DNA from: an uncultured Jannaschia sp.
GTDB taxonomy: Bacteria; Pseudomonadota; Alphaproteobacteria; Rhodobacterales; Rhodobacteraceae
Assembly: GCF_947503795.1 (NCBI RefSeq)
Contig: NZ_CANNEZ010000001.1
Span: 1,045,001-1,109,000, forward strand
Reading direction: 5' to 3'
Length of the DNA: 64,000 nt
The translations under genes were made by a program, and so were the position numbers. This document shows positions 8,731 to 16,950 of the stretch, piece after piece (position 1 is the first letter of the stretch; every line of letters begins with the position of its first letter). Below the pieces are notes generated by a model. It was given only the letters and a program-made list of their open reading frames with translations. It searched no databases and was not told the DNA's origin.

Positions 8731-9120
8731 ATGTCCGATCTGCGCGACGCCGCCCTCGCCGTGCGCGAGAACGCCCATGCGCCCTATAGCGGCTTCAAGG
8801 TCGGCGCGGCGATCCGTGCGGAATCGGGCGTCGTCTATCGCGGCTGCAACGTCGAGAACGTCGCCTATCCCGAGGGCACCTGCGCCGAGGCGGGGGCCAT
8901 CGCCGCGATGGTCGCCGCGGGCGAGACGCGCCTGACCGAAGCCTATGTCGTCGCCGGATCGCCCGCGCCCGTGCCGCCTTGCGGCGGCTGCCGTCAGAAG
9001 CTCGCCGAGTTCGGTGCGGGCGAGGTGACGGTGACGCTCGCGACCGTGGACGGGACCGAGCGGGCCACGACCATCGCCGATCTTCTGCCGGGTGCATTCG
9101 ACGCGGGCTTCATGGCGTGA
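8731..9120 (+). CDS. cdd: Cytidine deaminase
   Basis: A 129-residue homotetrameric-type cytidine deaminase that converts cytidine and deoxycytidine to uridine and deoxyuridine. The zinc site is complete: CAEAGAI with the catalytic glutamate and PPCGGCRQ with the two zinc cysteines. The substrate strand is GCNVENVAYPEGT. Length matches the short Cdd class. The ATG at 8731 follows GGAG nine bases upstream. It opens a salvage operon whose next gene, deoA, starts inside its stop codon. The operon routes pyrimidine and purine nucleosides to free bases and deoxyribose or ribose phosphates. Confidence 0.96.
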   Translation: MSDLRDAALAVRENAHAPYSGFKVGAAIRAESGVVYRGCNVENVAYPEGTCAEAGAIAAMVAAGETRLTEAYVVAGSPAPVPPCGGCRQKLAEFGAGEVTVTLATVDGTERATTIADLLPGAFDAGFMA

Positions 9121-10433
9121 CCGGTCCACGCGACACCCTTTCGCGCCTGCGCCGCGACGTGGCCCCCGGCCCCGAGGCGCTGGTCGCCTTCGCCGCCGGG
9201 CTCGCCGATGGCAGCGTGTCGGACGCGCAGGCCGGGGCCTTCGCCATGGGGATCTGCCGCACGCCGCTGACGCCCGAGGGTCGCGCGGCCCTGACCCGTG
9301 CCATGCGCGACGGGGGCGAGACGCTGCAGTGGGATCTCGACGGGCCGGTGGTCGACAAACACTCGACCGGGGGGGTGGGCGACTGCGTGTCGCTGATCCT
9401 GGCCCCCGCGCTCGCGGCCTGCGGGGCCTACGTGCCGATGATCTCGGGGCGGGGGCTCGGACATACGGGCGGCACGCTCGACAAGCTCGCCTCGATTCCC
9501 GGCTTCCGGATCGAGATGCAGACCGACGAGCTGCAATCCATCGTGGCTCGCGTCGGCTGTGCCATCGTCGGCGCGACGGGCGAGATCGCGCCCGCCGACC
9601 GCAGGCTCTATGCCGTCCGCGATGTCACCGGCACGGTCGAAAGCCTCGACCTGATCGTGGCGTCGATCCTGTCGAAGAAGCTGGCCGAGGGGCCCGAGGC
9701 GCTGGTCCTCGACGTCAAGACCGGCGACGGCGCGATCGTCGCGGATGCGGATGCGGCTCGTGCATTGGCGCGCGCCTTGGTCGAGACGGGGCAGGCCGCG
9801 GGCGTGATGACGAGCGCGATCCTGACCGACATGAGCCAGCCCGCGGCGACCAGCGCGGGCAATGCGCTTGAGGTGATTGCCGCGATGGAGGCGCTGACCG
9901 AACCGGGCGGACGCGGCTCGGAGCGGCTGGTGACGCTGACCCGCGCGCTGGGCGGCGAGCTTCTGGCGCTGGGCGGGCTGGCCCGCGATGCCGAGGACGG
10001 CGCGGCGCGGATCGGCGCGGCGCTGACCTCGGGCGCGGCCGCCGAAATCTTCGGCCGGATGGTCGCAGCCCAGGGCGGGCCCACAGACTTTCCTGAACGC
10101 TGGCGCGACCGTCTGCCGGCAGCCCCCGTGGTGGCCGAGCTTCATGCCGACCGACCCGGCGTGATCGGTGGCATCGACACCCGTGCGCTGGGCGAGATCG
10201 TGGTCGGCCTCGGCGGCGGGCGACGGCGCGAGGATGACCGCATCGATCCGGCGGTGGGCATCAGCCATATCGCGCAGATCGGCGCCATCGTGACCCAGGG
10301 CCAGCCGCTGGCGCGGGTCCACGCCGCCGATGGCGATGCCGCCGAGGCCGCGGCGATCCGGGTGGCCGAGGCGATCACCTTCTCGGACAACGCGGTCACG
10401 CCGCCGCAACTGGTTCAGGAGACGATCCGATGA
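9117..10433 (+). CDS. deoA: Thymidine phosphorylase
   Basis: A 438-residue enzyme that phosphorolyses thymidine and deoxyuridine to base plus deoxyribose 1-phosphate. The phosphate loop KHSTGGVGD lies near residue 79, followed by MISGRGLGHTGGTLDKL and the conserved KTGDGAIV region. Length fits DeoA (about 440). The GTG at 9117 overlaps the cdd stop (GTGA), which fixes the start because the protein aligns from here. It acts on deoxyuridine made by Cdd, and its product is the substrate of the next enzyme, DeoB. Confidence 0.95.
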   Translation: MTGPRDTLSRLRRDVAPGPEALVAFAAGLADGSVSDAQAGAFAMGICRTPLTPEGRAALTRAMRDGGETLQWDLDGPVVDKHSTGGVGDCVSLILAPALAACGAYVPMISGRGLGHTGGTLDKLASIPGFRIEMQTDELQSIVARVGCAIVGATGEIAPADRRLYAVRDVTGTVESLDLIVASILSKKLAEGPEALVLDVKTGDGAIVADADAARALARALVETGQAAGVMTSAILTDMSQPAATSAGNALEVIAAMEALTEPGGRGSERLVTLTRALGGELLALGGLARDAEDGAARIGAALTSGAAAEIFGRMVAAQGGPTDFPERWRDRLPAAPVVAELHADRPGVIGGIDTRALGEIVVGLGGGRRREDDRIDPAVGISHIAQIGAIVTQGQPLARVHAADGDAAEAAAIRVAEAITFSDNAVTPPQLVQETIR

Positions 10434-11620
10434 GCGTGCCTGCCAATCGCGCCTTCCTCGTCGTGCTCGATTCCGTTGGCTGCGGCGGCGCGCCGGATGC
10501 CGCCGAGTTCGGCGATGCGGGTGCCAATACCCTGGCCCATATCGCGCAGTTTTGTGCCGACCGACGGCCCGAGGGGCCGCTCCGCCTGCCGGTGCTCGAC
10601 CGGCTGGGTCTCGGGGCGGCGATCGCGCTGGCTTCGGGCGATGCGGCCCTCGGCCTCGGGGCCGAGCCACAGGCGCTCTGGGGTGCGGCGACCGAAATCA
10701 GCCCCGGCAAGGACACGCCCTCGGGCCATTGGGAGCTGGCGGGCCTGCCGGTGCCGTGGGACTGGACCTATTTCCCTGACACCCAGCCCTGTTTTCCGCC
10801 GACCCTGGTCGATGCGGTCTGCGCGGCGGCGGGCACCGGGGGCATCCTCGGGAATCGCCACGCCAGCGGCACGCTCATCATCGAGGAGGAGGCGGAGGCC
10901 CATCTGCGGACCGGCTGGCCGATCTGCTACACCTCGGTCGACAGCGTCTTCCAGATCGCCGCCCACGAAGAGGCATTCGGCCTCGACCGGCTGCTGGACC
11001 TTTGCGCGGCCGTCGCGCCGATCCTGCACGACATGCGCGTCGGACGGGTTATCGCGCGGCCCTTCGTGGGCGCGGACGGGGTATGGACGCGCACCGCGAA
11101 CCGCCGCGATTTCGCGATCCTGCCGCCCGCGCCGACGCTCTGCGATGCGGTGCAGGGGGCGGGCCGAGCGGTCCACGCCATCGGCAAGATCGGCGACATC
11201 TTCTCGATGCGGGGGATCGACACCGTCGCCAAGGGCCCCGACGCGGCCCTGATGCGGCACCTGGCCGATGCCGTGCACGACATGCCGGACGGAAGCCTGA
11301 CTTTCGCCAATTTCGTCGAGTTCGATAGCAATTTCGGTCATCGCCGCGATCCGGAGGGCTATGCGGGCCATCTGGAGTGGTTCGACGGCGAGATCGGTCC
11401 GATCCTCGACGCGCTGCGACCCGGAGACCGGATGATCTTCACCGCCGATCACGGCAACGACCCGACCTGGCGCGGCAACGACCACACGCGCGAACGGGTG
11501 CCCGTGCTGGTGGCCGGGGCCGAGGGCGCGGCCGGCCAGATCGCCTTCGCCGATGTCGCGGCCTCGATCTGTGCCCATCTCGGCGTTCCCCCCATCGGCC
11601 CCGGACGGAGCTTCATGTGA
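10430..11620 (+). CDS. deoB: Phosphopentomutase
   Basis: A 396-residue alkaline-phosphatase-superfamily mutase interconverting (deoxy)ribose 1- and 5-phosphates. N-terminal RAFLVVLDSVGCGGAPDA holds the first metal aspartate. The phosphorylated threonine lies in the GKDTPSGHWE segment, and the C-terminal TADHGNDPTWRGNDHTRE supplies remaining metal ligands. Length matches DeoB. The ATG at 10430 overlaps the deoA stop (ATGA), indicating coupling. It passes sugar phosphates to central metabolism; a deoxyribose-phosphate aldolase (DeoC) is not in this operon. Confidence 0.96.
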   Translation: MSVPANRAFLVVLDSVGCGGAPDAAEFGDAGANTLAHIAQFCADRRPEGPLRLPVLDRLGLGAAIALASGDAALGLGAEPQALWGAATEISPGKDTPSGHWELAGLPVPWDWTYFPDTQPCFPPTLVDAVCAAAGTGGILGNRHASGTLIIEEEAEAHLRTGWPICYTSVDSVFQIAAHEEAFGLDRLLDLCAAVAPILHDMRVGRVIARPFVGADGVWTRTANRRDFAILPPAPTLCDAVQGAGRAVHAIGKIGDIFSMRGIDTVAKGPDAALMRHLADAVHDMPDGSLTFANFVEFDSNFGHRRDPEGYAGHLEWFDGEIGPILDALRPGDRMIFTADHGNDPTWRGNDHTRERVPVLVAGAEGAAGQIAFADVAASICAHLGVPPIGPGRSFM

Positions 11621-12582
11621 CCTTTTCGCCCAAGATCGAACTGCACCTGCATCTCGAAGGCGCCGCCCCGCCGGCCTTCATCCGGGGACTGGCCCGCGAG
11701 AAGGATATCGATCTCTCGGGCATCTTCCGGACCGACGGCAGCTATGACACCGGCGATTTCAAGCGCTTCCTCGACGTCTACGAGGCGGCGGCCTCGGTCC
11801 TGACTACCCCCGAGGATTATGCCCGGCTTACGGTCGCCGTGCTGGAGGACCTGTCGGCGCGGGGCGTGATCTATGCCGAGGTCTTCACCGCGCCGCAGAT
11901 CGCCGCGAAAAACGACCTGCCGCTCTGGCGCGACCACGTGGCCGCCATGACGGAGGCGGCGGACACCGTGCCCGGGATCGAGTTGCGCCAGATCGCCACC
12001 TGCGTGCGTCATTTCGGCCCCGAGGGCGCGCGCGGCGCGGCCCGCTGTGCGGCCGAGACGACGGGCGGGCAGGTCACCGGCTTCGGGATGGGCGGAGATG
12101 AGCGTGTGCTGAGCCCCGAAGATTTTACCTGGGCCTTTGACTGCGCGCGCGAGGCGGGGTTGGGCCTGACCTCGCATGCTGGCGAGTTCGGCGGGCCGGA
12201 GAGCGTCCGTGACACGCTCGACCACCTGAAGGTCGCCCGGATCGGACACGGCGTCCGCGCGATCGAGGATCTCGCGCTGGTGGACCGGCTGGCCGAGGAC
12301 GGTATCGTGCTCGAGGTCAATCCCGGCTCCAACGTCGCCTTGGGCGTCTACGCGAAGATTGACGCGCATCCCATTGAGAGGCTGAGAAATCGAGGCGTGA
12401 AGGTCACCGTCTCGACCGACGATCCGCCGTTCTTTCACACCGACATGGATGCGGAATACGAGGCGCTGCACCGCGCCTTCGGTTGGGATGACGACATATT
12501 TCGCCAGATCAACCGCACCGCGGCCGAGGCCGCGTTCTGCGACGCCGACACCCGCACAACCCTCCTCAAGGCACTGGAGTGA
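11617..12582 (+). CDS. add: Adenosine deaminase
   Basis: A 321-residue amidohydrolase that converts adenosine and deoxyadenosine to inosine forms. Zinc ligands are visible as [10 protein letters not shown] (HxH near residue 10), [10 protein letters not shown] and STDDPPFF. The catalytic glutamate is in HAGE, and [11 protein letters not shown] gives the conserved proton-transfer histidine. Start is GTG at 11617, overlapping the deoB stop as GTGA; no ATG precedes the conserved N-terminus. Placement in a cdd-deoA-deoB-add-upp operon points to salvage of mixed nucleosides, as from extracellular DNA. Adenine deaminase is an alternative within this family, though the operon favours adenosine. Confidence 0.92.
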   Translation: MTFSPKIELHLHLEGAAPPAFIRGLAREKDIDLSGIFRTDGSYDTGDFKRFLDVYEAAASVLTTPEDYARLTVAVLEDLSARGVIYAEVFTAPQIAAKNDLPLWRDHVAAMTEAADTVPGIELRQIATCVRHFGPEGARGAARCAAETTGGQVTGFGMGGDERVLSPEDFTWAFDCAREAGLGLTSHAGEFGGPESVRDTLDHLKVARIGHGVRAIEDLALVDRLAEDGIVLEVNPGSNVALGVYAKIDAHPIERLRNRGVKVTVSTDDPPFFHTDMDAEYEALHRAFGWDDDIFRQINRTAAEAAFCDADTRTTLLKALE

Positions 12583-12586
12583 CCCC

Positions 12587-13216
12587 ATGGACCATCTGAC
12601 CGTCGTCACGCACCCGCTGGTGCAGCACAAGCTGACCCTGATGCGCGAGACCACGACCTCCACGGCCGTGTTCCGGCAGCTCCTGCGCGAGATCAGCCAG
12701 CTTCTCGCCTACGAGGTCACGCGCGAGCTGCCGATGACCACCAAGCGGATCGAGACGCCGATCCAGGCGATGGATGCGCCGGTCCTGGACGGCCGCAAGA
12801 TGGCGCTGGTGTCGATCCTGCGGGCCGGCAACGGCCTGTTGGACGGCATCCTGGAACTGGTGCCCTCGGCGCGGGTGGGCTTCGTCGGGCTCTACCGCGA
12901 CGAGGAAACGCTCCAACCCGTGCAGTATTATTTCAAGGCCCCCGACCATCTCGACGAACGTCTCGTGATCGCGGTCGACCCGATGCTGGCGACGGGCAAT
13001 TCCTCGGCCGCGGCGATCGACCTTCTGAAGGCGCAGGGGGCCAAGGATATCCGCTTCCTCTGCCTGCTCGCGGCACCCGAGGGGATCGCCCGCATGAAGG
13101 ACGCGCATCCCGACGTGCCGATCGTGACGGCGGCACTGGACGAAAAGCTCAACGAACAGGGCTATATCGTGCCCGGTCTGGGCGATGCCGGGGACCGGAT
13201 GTTCGGCACCAAATAG
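12587..13216 (+). CDS. upp: Uracil phosphoribosyltransferase
   Basis: A 209-residue enzyme making UMP from uracil and PRPP. The PRPP-binding loop is [11 protein letters not shown] (about residues 126-136), and the uracil-binding end is [16 protein letters not shown]. Length matches Upp. The ATG at 12587 lies four bases after the add stop. It closes the salvage operon by recapturing uracil released by DeoA. The first 40 bases downstream show no U-tract terminator. Confidence 0.96.
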   Translation: MDHLTVVTHPLVQHKLTLMRETTTSTAVFRQLLREISQLLAYEVTRELPMTTKRIETPIQAMDAPVLDGRKMALVSILRAGNGLLDGILELVPSARVGFVGLYRDEETLQPVQYYFKAPDHLDERLVIAVDPMLATGNSSAAAIDLLKAQGAKDIRFLCLLAAPEGIARMKDAHPDVPIVTAALDEKLNEQGYIVPGLGDAGDRMFGTK

Positions 13217-13298
13217 GGCTGCGCGGGCCCGCCTTGCGCTGGACTCGGGCGCGCGGCGGGGGCAGGCTCGGGCCGGATAACCGATGGGAGACGGTGAC

Positions 13299-14450
13299 AT
13301 GCGGCTGCTGCGCGTTCTGACGATGGGCCTTTCGGGGACGCTCTGCGCCGCGCTTCTGCTGGGGGCGGGTGCCGCCGATGCGCAGACGCGCATGCTGCGC
13401 AACACCCAGGCCCCCGCCGAAGTGCCGCCTGCCAGCTTCGATGCCCCGCAATATGTCGACAGCCGGGGCTGCGTCTTCATCCGCGTGGGTGTCGGCGGCG
13501 CGACCCGCTGGGTGCCGCGCGTCAATCGCGACCGATCGGTGGTCTGCGGACAGGCGCCGTCGGCGCGGCCCTCCGAGGTCGCTACGGCCCCCGTGGCCGA
13601 GCCTGCCCCGGCACCCGTCGCAACAGCAGCCGAGCCCGTACCGACGCCGACGGTGACCGCCGCCGAGCCCGTCATTCCCCGTACCCCCGCCGTCGCCGCC
13701 CCACGTGAGATCGCGGCGCCCGCGCCCGCCCGCACCGCCCCGGCGCCCGCTCCGGCGCGGGTCGCGGCCCCCGTCCGGCCCCGCACCGCGCCCCGCCCGG
13801 CTCCGCCGGCGGTCGTCGCACCCCGCGCGACGGCGCTGGCCATACCGCCGGGCTGCGGCGCGACCGAGCTGTCGGCCCGCTACCTGCGCAACACGCCGGC
13901 CTGTGCGGCGGCACTTGCCGGACGCGCCGGATCGGCTCCGGCCGCGCGCGCCGTCGCCGCACCGACGGTCGCGACCCAACCCGCGCAGCCGCGGCGCACC
14001 GTCCGACGCGCGGGCGCGCCCGTCCCGGTGGTCTTGACGCCGCCCGCCTCGGCCGTTCGCGTGAATCCCGCCGCCCCGAGCCCGCGCCGCGCGCGTGGGC
14101 AAGTCGTCGTGCCCGCTACCGCTGGCTGCACCGGCGCGACGGAGCTCTCGACCCGCTATCTGAGGGGCGCCACGCGGTGCGGCAGCGGTGCCCGCGACAG
14201 CTCGTCGCGCGTGGTCGCACCCGGCGTGACCACGGCGTCGACGCGCGGCCAGCGGGTCGTGATCGTGCCCGCCGCGCGCACCACCTTCGACGTGTCGCAT
14301 CCGCCCGCGGGCTACCGCGCCGCCTTCGATGACGGGCGGCTGAACCCCGCGCGCGGGCCCCGCACGCTCGAAGGGGACTACCAGTCGCAGGCCATCTGGA
14401 CGAACGAGACGCCGCGCCGTCTCCGGGGCGTGATCTACGTCACACGCTGA
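13299..14450 (+). CDS. Exported Ala/Pro-rich protein with a duplicated cysteine motif (SPOR-type roseobacter protein)
   Basis: A 383-residue secreted protein not firmly assignable. A signal peptide (residues 1-29, cleavage at ADAQT) is followed by a small domain PQYVDSRGCVFIRVGVGG...WVPRVNRDRSVVCG with C58 and C83, which likely pair. This N-terminal region is conserved in Rhodobacterales proteins usually annotated as SPOR-domain proteins. A disordered Ala/Pro/Val linker (90-180) follows. Then come two copies of a cysteine-bounded motif: GCGATELSARYLRNTPAC at 185 and GCTGATELSTRYLRGATRC at 276. The tail carries AIWTNETPRRLRGVIYV. The ATG at 13299 has GGAG eight to ten bases upstream; the ATG five codons earlier has none. 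A peptidoglycan or envelope role is a guess. Confidence 0.7.
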   Translation: MRLLRVLTMGLSGTLCAALLLGAGAADAQTRMLRNTQAPAEVPPASFDAPQYVDSRGCVFIRVGVGGATRWVPRVNRDRSVVCGQAPSARPSEVATAPVAEPAPAPVATAAEPVPTPTVTAAEPVIPRTPAVAAPREIAAPAPARTAPAPAPARVAAPVRPRTAPRPAPPAVVAPRATALAIPPGCGATELSARYLRNTPACAAALAGRAGSAPAARAVAAPTVATQPAQPRRTVRRAGAPVPVVLTPPASAVRVNPAAPSPRRARGQVVVPATAGCTGATELSTRYLRGATRCGSGARDSSSRVVAPGVTTASTRGQRVVIVPAARTTFDVSHPPAGYRAAFDDGRLNPARGPRTLEGDYQSQAIWTNETPRRLRGVIYVTR

Positions 14451-14469
14451 GCCGGGCCGCTTGGCTCAG
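14447..14469. terminator. Hairpin spanning convergent stop codons
   Basis: CTGAGCC (14447-14453) pairs perfectly with GGCTCAG (14463-14469) around a nine-base loop. As at 3715-3731, the stem includes the stop codons of both converging genes. It probably acts as a bidirectional terminator or transcript-end protector; there is no U-tract. Confidence 0.45.
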
Positions 14470-14822
14470 GTGTCGGGATCGATGATCCCGAGCGCGTCCA
14501 TCGCCGCCTCGAACGCATCGCGATCGGTGTCGCGGGATGCGGGTCGCCGCGACACGATGGCGTCGAACCGAGCACGCAGTGCGACCTTTTCGTCGCCTTG
14601 AGCATCGTTCCAAGGGCGGCCCTGAAGGCCCATCTCGAGCGCATAGAACCCGATGAAGTGGGGTGGGGTGCCCGCCGCGATCAGCGCGGCATAGGCGGCG
14701 TCGGCACCCATCGCGCGCAACTGGCCGACGGTCGTGATGCCGGCGCGGGCGAAGGTCGCCTCGGATTTCGGTCCGAGATTGCGAAGCGCCGAGACCGGCG
14801 CATCGTCATTCGCGTCGTTCAG
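14466..14822 (-). CDS. TfoX/Sxy C-terminal-domain protein, probably from a CTG start
   Basis: The 118-residue product contains VSALRNLGPKSEATFARAGI and a following AMGADAAYAALIAAG...YALEMGLQGRPWND, the helix-hairpin-helix-like TfoX C-terminal domain. This domain is found alone in many alphaproteobacteria and is of unknown function there; the competence-linked TfoX N-domain is absent. No ATG, GTG or TTG occurs in this frame upstream of the domain for hundreds of bases, although the frame stays open. A CTG at 14822 overlaps the TGA of a short upstream frame as CTGA, the same geometry as the ATGA couplings elsewhere here, so translation may re-initiate at CTG. A sequencing frameshift that hides the true N-terminus is the main alternative. 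Confidence 0.65.
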   Translation of the reverse strand: MNDANDDAPVSALRNLGPKSEATFARAGITTVGQLRAMGADAAYAALIAAGTPPHFIGFYALEMGLQGRPWNDAQGDEKVALRARFDAIVSRRPASRDTDRDAFEAAMDALGIIDPDT

Positions 14823-14935
14823 ATCGAGGCCCAGTCCGTGAAGCGGATCGGGACGGGACGCGGATTGCGCGGCGCGGGCGCGGGGCGCGCGGGCGTTGTG
14901 GGAGTGGGAATCGACTGCATCATTACGGTCACCAT
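14819..14935 (-). CDS. Possible short leader ORF coupled to the TfoX-domain gene
   Basis: A 38-codon frame beginning MVTVMMQSIPTPTTPARPAP and ending FTDWASI. Its TGA overlaps the proposed CTG of the TfoX-domain gene by the CTGA arrangement. The sequence is Pro/Ala-rich with no recognised domain; the ATG at 14923 is an alternative start. No strong ribosome binding site is visible. It could be a translated leader, or the real N-terminus of the TfoX protein separated by a frameshift. Low confidence as an independent gene. Confidence 0.3.
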   Translation of the reverse strand: MVTVMMQSIPTPTTPARPAPAPRNPRPVPIRFTDWASI

Positions 14936-15157
14936 GGGGTTGGATGACTGTAGCCTGAAGCGAAACATTGATCGGAGAATGTCTGGATTGGGGCGAAACT
15001 GCGACCCCGCTCGGGAGGGAGGATTGAGCGGGGCCGCGGCTTCCGTGCGATACACCGACCCAGGGAGGAGGAGGAGGGCGGCGCGTCGATGTCTTCAAGA
15101 TTACGCTGCAATGCGGCGAGGTCAACTTCGCGGGCGCAGAAAAATTCGTGATGCCCG
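14936..15157. other. Gap between sitD and the TfoX-domain gene
   Basis: Together with the doubtful leader ORF, this is the only stretch over 300 bases without a firm gene (14823-15157). No terminator is seen after sitD. On the reverse strand TTGACC (15125-15120) and TAATCT (15103-15098), separated by 16 bases, form a weak sigma-70-like promoter candidate pointing at the TfoX gene. The segment is less GC-rich than its surroundings. Nothing else is recognised. Confidence 0.3.
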
Positions 15158-16003
15158 CTATTCGTGCAGCCTGCCCGACAGGCGAGCGTTGCGTTGACGC
15201 ACGCTGCGAATGCCAAGCGCGATCAGGAACATAAGGGTCAGGACGACCACGATGGACGCTCCGGGTGCCGTGTCGAGCGCGATCGAGATGTAGATGCCCG
15301 CGACGGCGGCGGCGCAGGCGATCGCGCCCGACGCCAGAAGCATCCGCCCGAAGCTGCGCACCAGGAGGAAGGCCGTGGCGCCCGGCGTGACGAGAAGTGC
15401 GACGACGAGGATGATGCCGACCGCGCCCAGGGCCGCGACGACGGCGGCGGAGATCATCGCCAGAAGGCCCATCTGCATCGCGCGCACCGGAAGGCCCGCC
15501 GCCATGGCCTGCGTCGCGTCGAAGGCGTGCAACAGGTAGTCGCGCCAACGAAACGCCATGACCGCGCAGACGATCGCGGCGACGACGGCCGCCGTCCAGA
15601 GCTCGGCCCGATCGACGCCGAGCAGGTTGCCGAAAAGGATATGATCGAGATGCACGCCCGCCTCGACCCAGGTGATGAGCACGAGCCCGACCGCGAACAT
15701 GCCCGCGAAGACGACGCCCATCAGGGTGTCGCGCTTGATCCGGGAGCGGGTGTCGAGCCATCCGGTCAGGAGTGCGGCGCCCATGCCGGCGACGAAGGCC
15801 CCGACGATCAGGGGAAGCCCGAGGATGTAGGCGATCACGACGCCGGGCAGGACCGCGTGGCTGATGGCGTCGCCGATCAGGCTCCAGCCCTTGAGGACGA
15901 GGAAGGCCGAGAGGAGGCCGCAGGGCAGCGCCACCAAGAGGGCGGCCAGCATGGCGTCGCGCAAAAACGGCAGCTGGAACGGGAGGGCAATGGTCTCGAT
16001 CAT
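15158..16003 (-). CDS. sitD: Manganese/iron ABC transporter permease (SitD-type)
   Basis: A 281-residue, roughly eight-helix membrane protein of the ABC-3 metal permease family. Signature segments are LKGWSLIGDAISHAVLPGV (about 43-61) and VTPGATAFLLVRSFG. It pairs with the SitC-type permease to form the membrane channel of a SitABCD Mn2+/Fe2+ importer. Its ATG overlaps the sitC stop (ATGA). It is the last gene of the operon; no terminator is obvious before the TfoX-domain gene 335 bases on. Zn2+ cannot be excluded from the permease alone; the binding protein points to Mn/Fe. Confidence 0.9.
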   Translation of the reverse strand: MIETIALPFQLPFLRDAMLAALLVALPCGLLSAFLVLKGWSLIGDAISHAVLPGVVIAYILGLPLIVGAFVAGMGAALLTGWLDTRSRIKRDTLMGVVFAGMFAVGLVLITWVEAGVHLDHILFGNLLGVDRAELWTAAVVAAIVCAVMAFRWRDYLLHAFDATQAMAAGLPVRAMQMGLLAMISAAVVAALGAVGIILVVALLVTPGATAFLLVRSFGRMLLASGAIACAAAVAGIYISIALDTAPGASIVVVLTLMFLIALGIRSVRQRNARLSGRLHE

Positions 16004-16839
16004 GCGCGCATCCGACGGCGGGCGGCGAGCTGTCCGTGGACCGGCGCGAAGACGAAGGCGGCGGCGAAGACGAGCGTCTGGAGCACGACGATCACGCCCC
16101 CGGTCGCGCCGTCGATGAAATAGCTCAGATAGGCCCCCAGCGCGCAGGAGAGCGTTCCGAGCGCCACCGCGATCACCAGCAGGAGGCCGAACCGGTCGGT
16201 CAGCAGGTAGGCCGTCGCCCCCGGCGTGACGACCATGGCGATCACGAGGAAGGCGCCCACGGTCTGCATCGCCGCGACCGCGCAGGCCGAGAGCAGCGTG
16301 AACAGCACGGCCTTCCAGAACCGTGGGTTGAGGCCGATGGCGCGGGCGTGGGCCTCGTCGAAGAAGACGACCAGCAGATCGCGCCATTTCAGCAGGAGCA
16401 CCGCGAGCGTCACCAGAGAGATGAGAACGACCTGCAGCCGGTCGCCCGGCGTGATGGCGAGGATGTTGCCCAGCACGATCGTCTGGAGGTCCACGGATGC
16501 AGGCGAGAGCGACGCCATGAAGAGGCCGATCCCGAAGAACCCGGTGAAGATCACGCCGATCACGGTGTCGGTCTTGAGGCCCGACCGTTCCGTCAGCAAG
16601 AGCATCGCCGCCGCTGCCAGCCCCCCCGAAAGGAAGGCGCCCAGCGCGAAGGGCAGGCCCAGCATGTAGGCCCCCGCGACGCCCGGCACGACCGAATGCG
16701 ACAGCGCGTCGCCGATGAGGCTCCAGCCCTTGAGCATCAGGAAGCACGACAGGAACGCACAGGTCGCGCCGACCAGGGCGCTGACCCAGATCGCGTTCAC
16801 CATGTAGTCGTAGGCGAAGGGTTCGAGCAGTGCGCTCAT
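16000..16839 (-). CDS. sitC: Manganese/iron ABC transporter permease (SitC-type)
   Basis: A 279-residue ABC-3 family permease with LKGWSLIGDALSHSVVPGV near residue 40, the paralogue of the equivalent segment in SitD. VTPGATAYLLTDRFG lies near 205. It has about eight transmembrane helices. The ATG at 16839 is chosen because homology begins at MSALLEPFAYDY; codons upstream run through a GC-rich repeat and are unlikely to be translated. The 111-base gap to the ATPase gene, unlike the tight spacing elsewhere in the operon, is filled by that repeat. Confidence 0.9.
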   Translation of the reverse strand: MSALLEPFAYDYMVNAIWVSALVGATCAFLSCFLMLKGWSLIGDALSHSVVPGVAGAYMLGLPFALGAFLSGGLAAAAMLLLTERSGLKTDTVIGVIFTGFFGIGLFMASLSPASVDLQTIVLGNILAITPGDRLQVVLISLVTLAVLLLKWRDLLVVFFDEAHARAIGLNPRFWKAVLFTLLSACAVAAMQTVGAFLVIAMVVTPGATAYLLTDRFGLLLVIAVALGTLSCALGAYLSYFIDGATGGVIVVLQTLVFAAAFVFAPVHGQLAARRRMRA

Positions 16840-16862
16840 GGGCGCGGGTCCACATGTGCCGG

Positions 16863-16917
16863 GCCGGGGGGGCAGCCCCCCGGACCCCCTGGCATATTTG
16901 CGGAACATCGACGGGCG
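16863..16917. repeat. Dispersed GC-rich hairpin repeat, copy A (inside the sit operon)
   Basis: A CCGGGGGG / CCCCCCGG hairpin is followed by GGACCCCCTGGCATATTTG and CGGAACATCGA. It closely matches a second copy at 46454-46504 in the same orientation, including the CATATTT and GAACATCGA tail. It sits between sitB and sitC and could attenuate or stabilise the operon mRNA. Such hairpins recur in Rhodobacterales intergenic regions. Confidence 0.7.
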
Positions 16918-16950
16918 CCGCCTGCGTGCCGTGCAGGCGTGGCGGAGCGG

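Noticed and set aside
14929-15216. Reverse open frame across the sitD end and the following gap
   Set aside because: It overlaps the sitD coding region in another frame, has no recognisable domain, and its composition follows codon shadowing.
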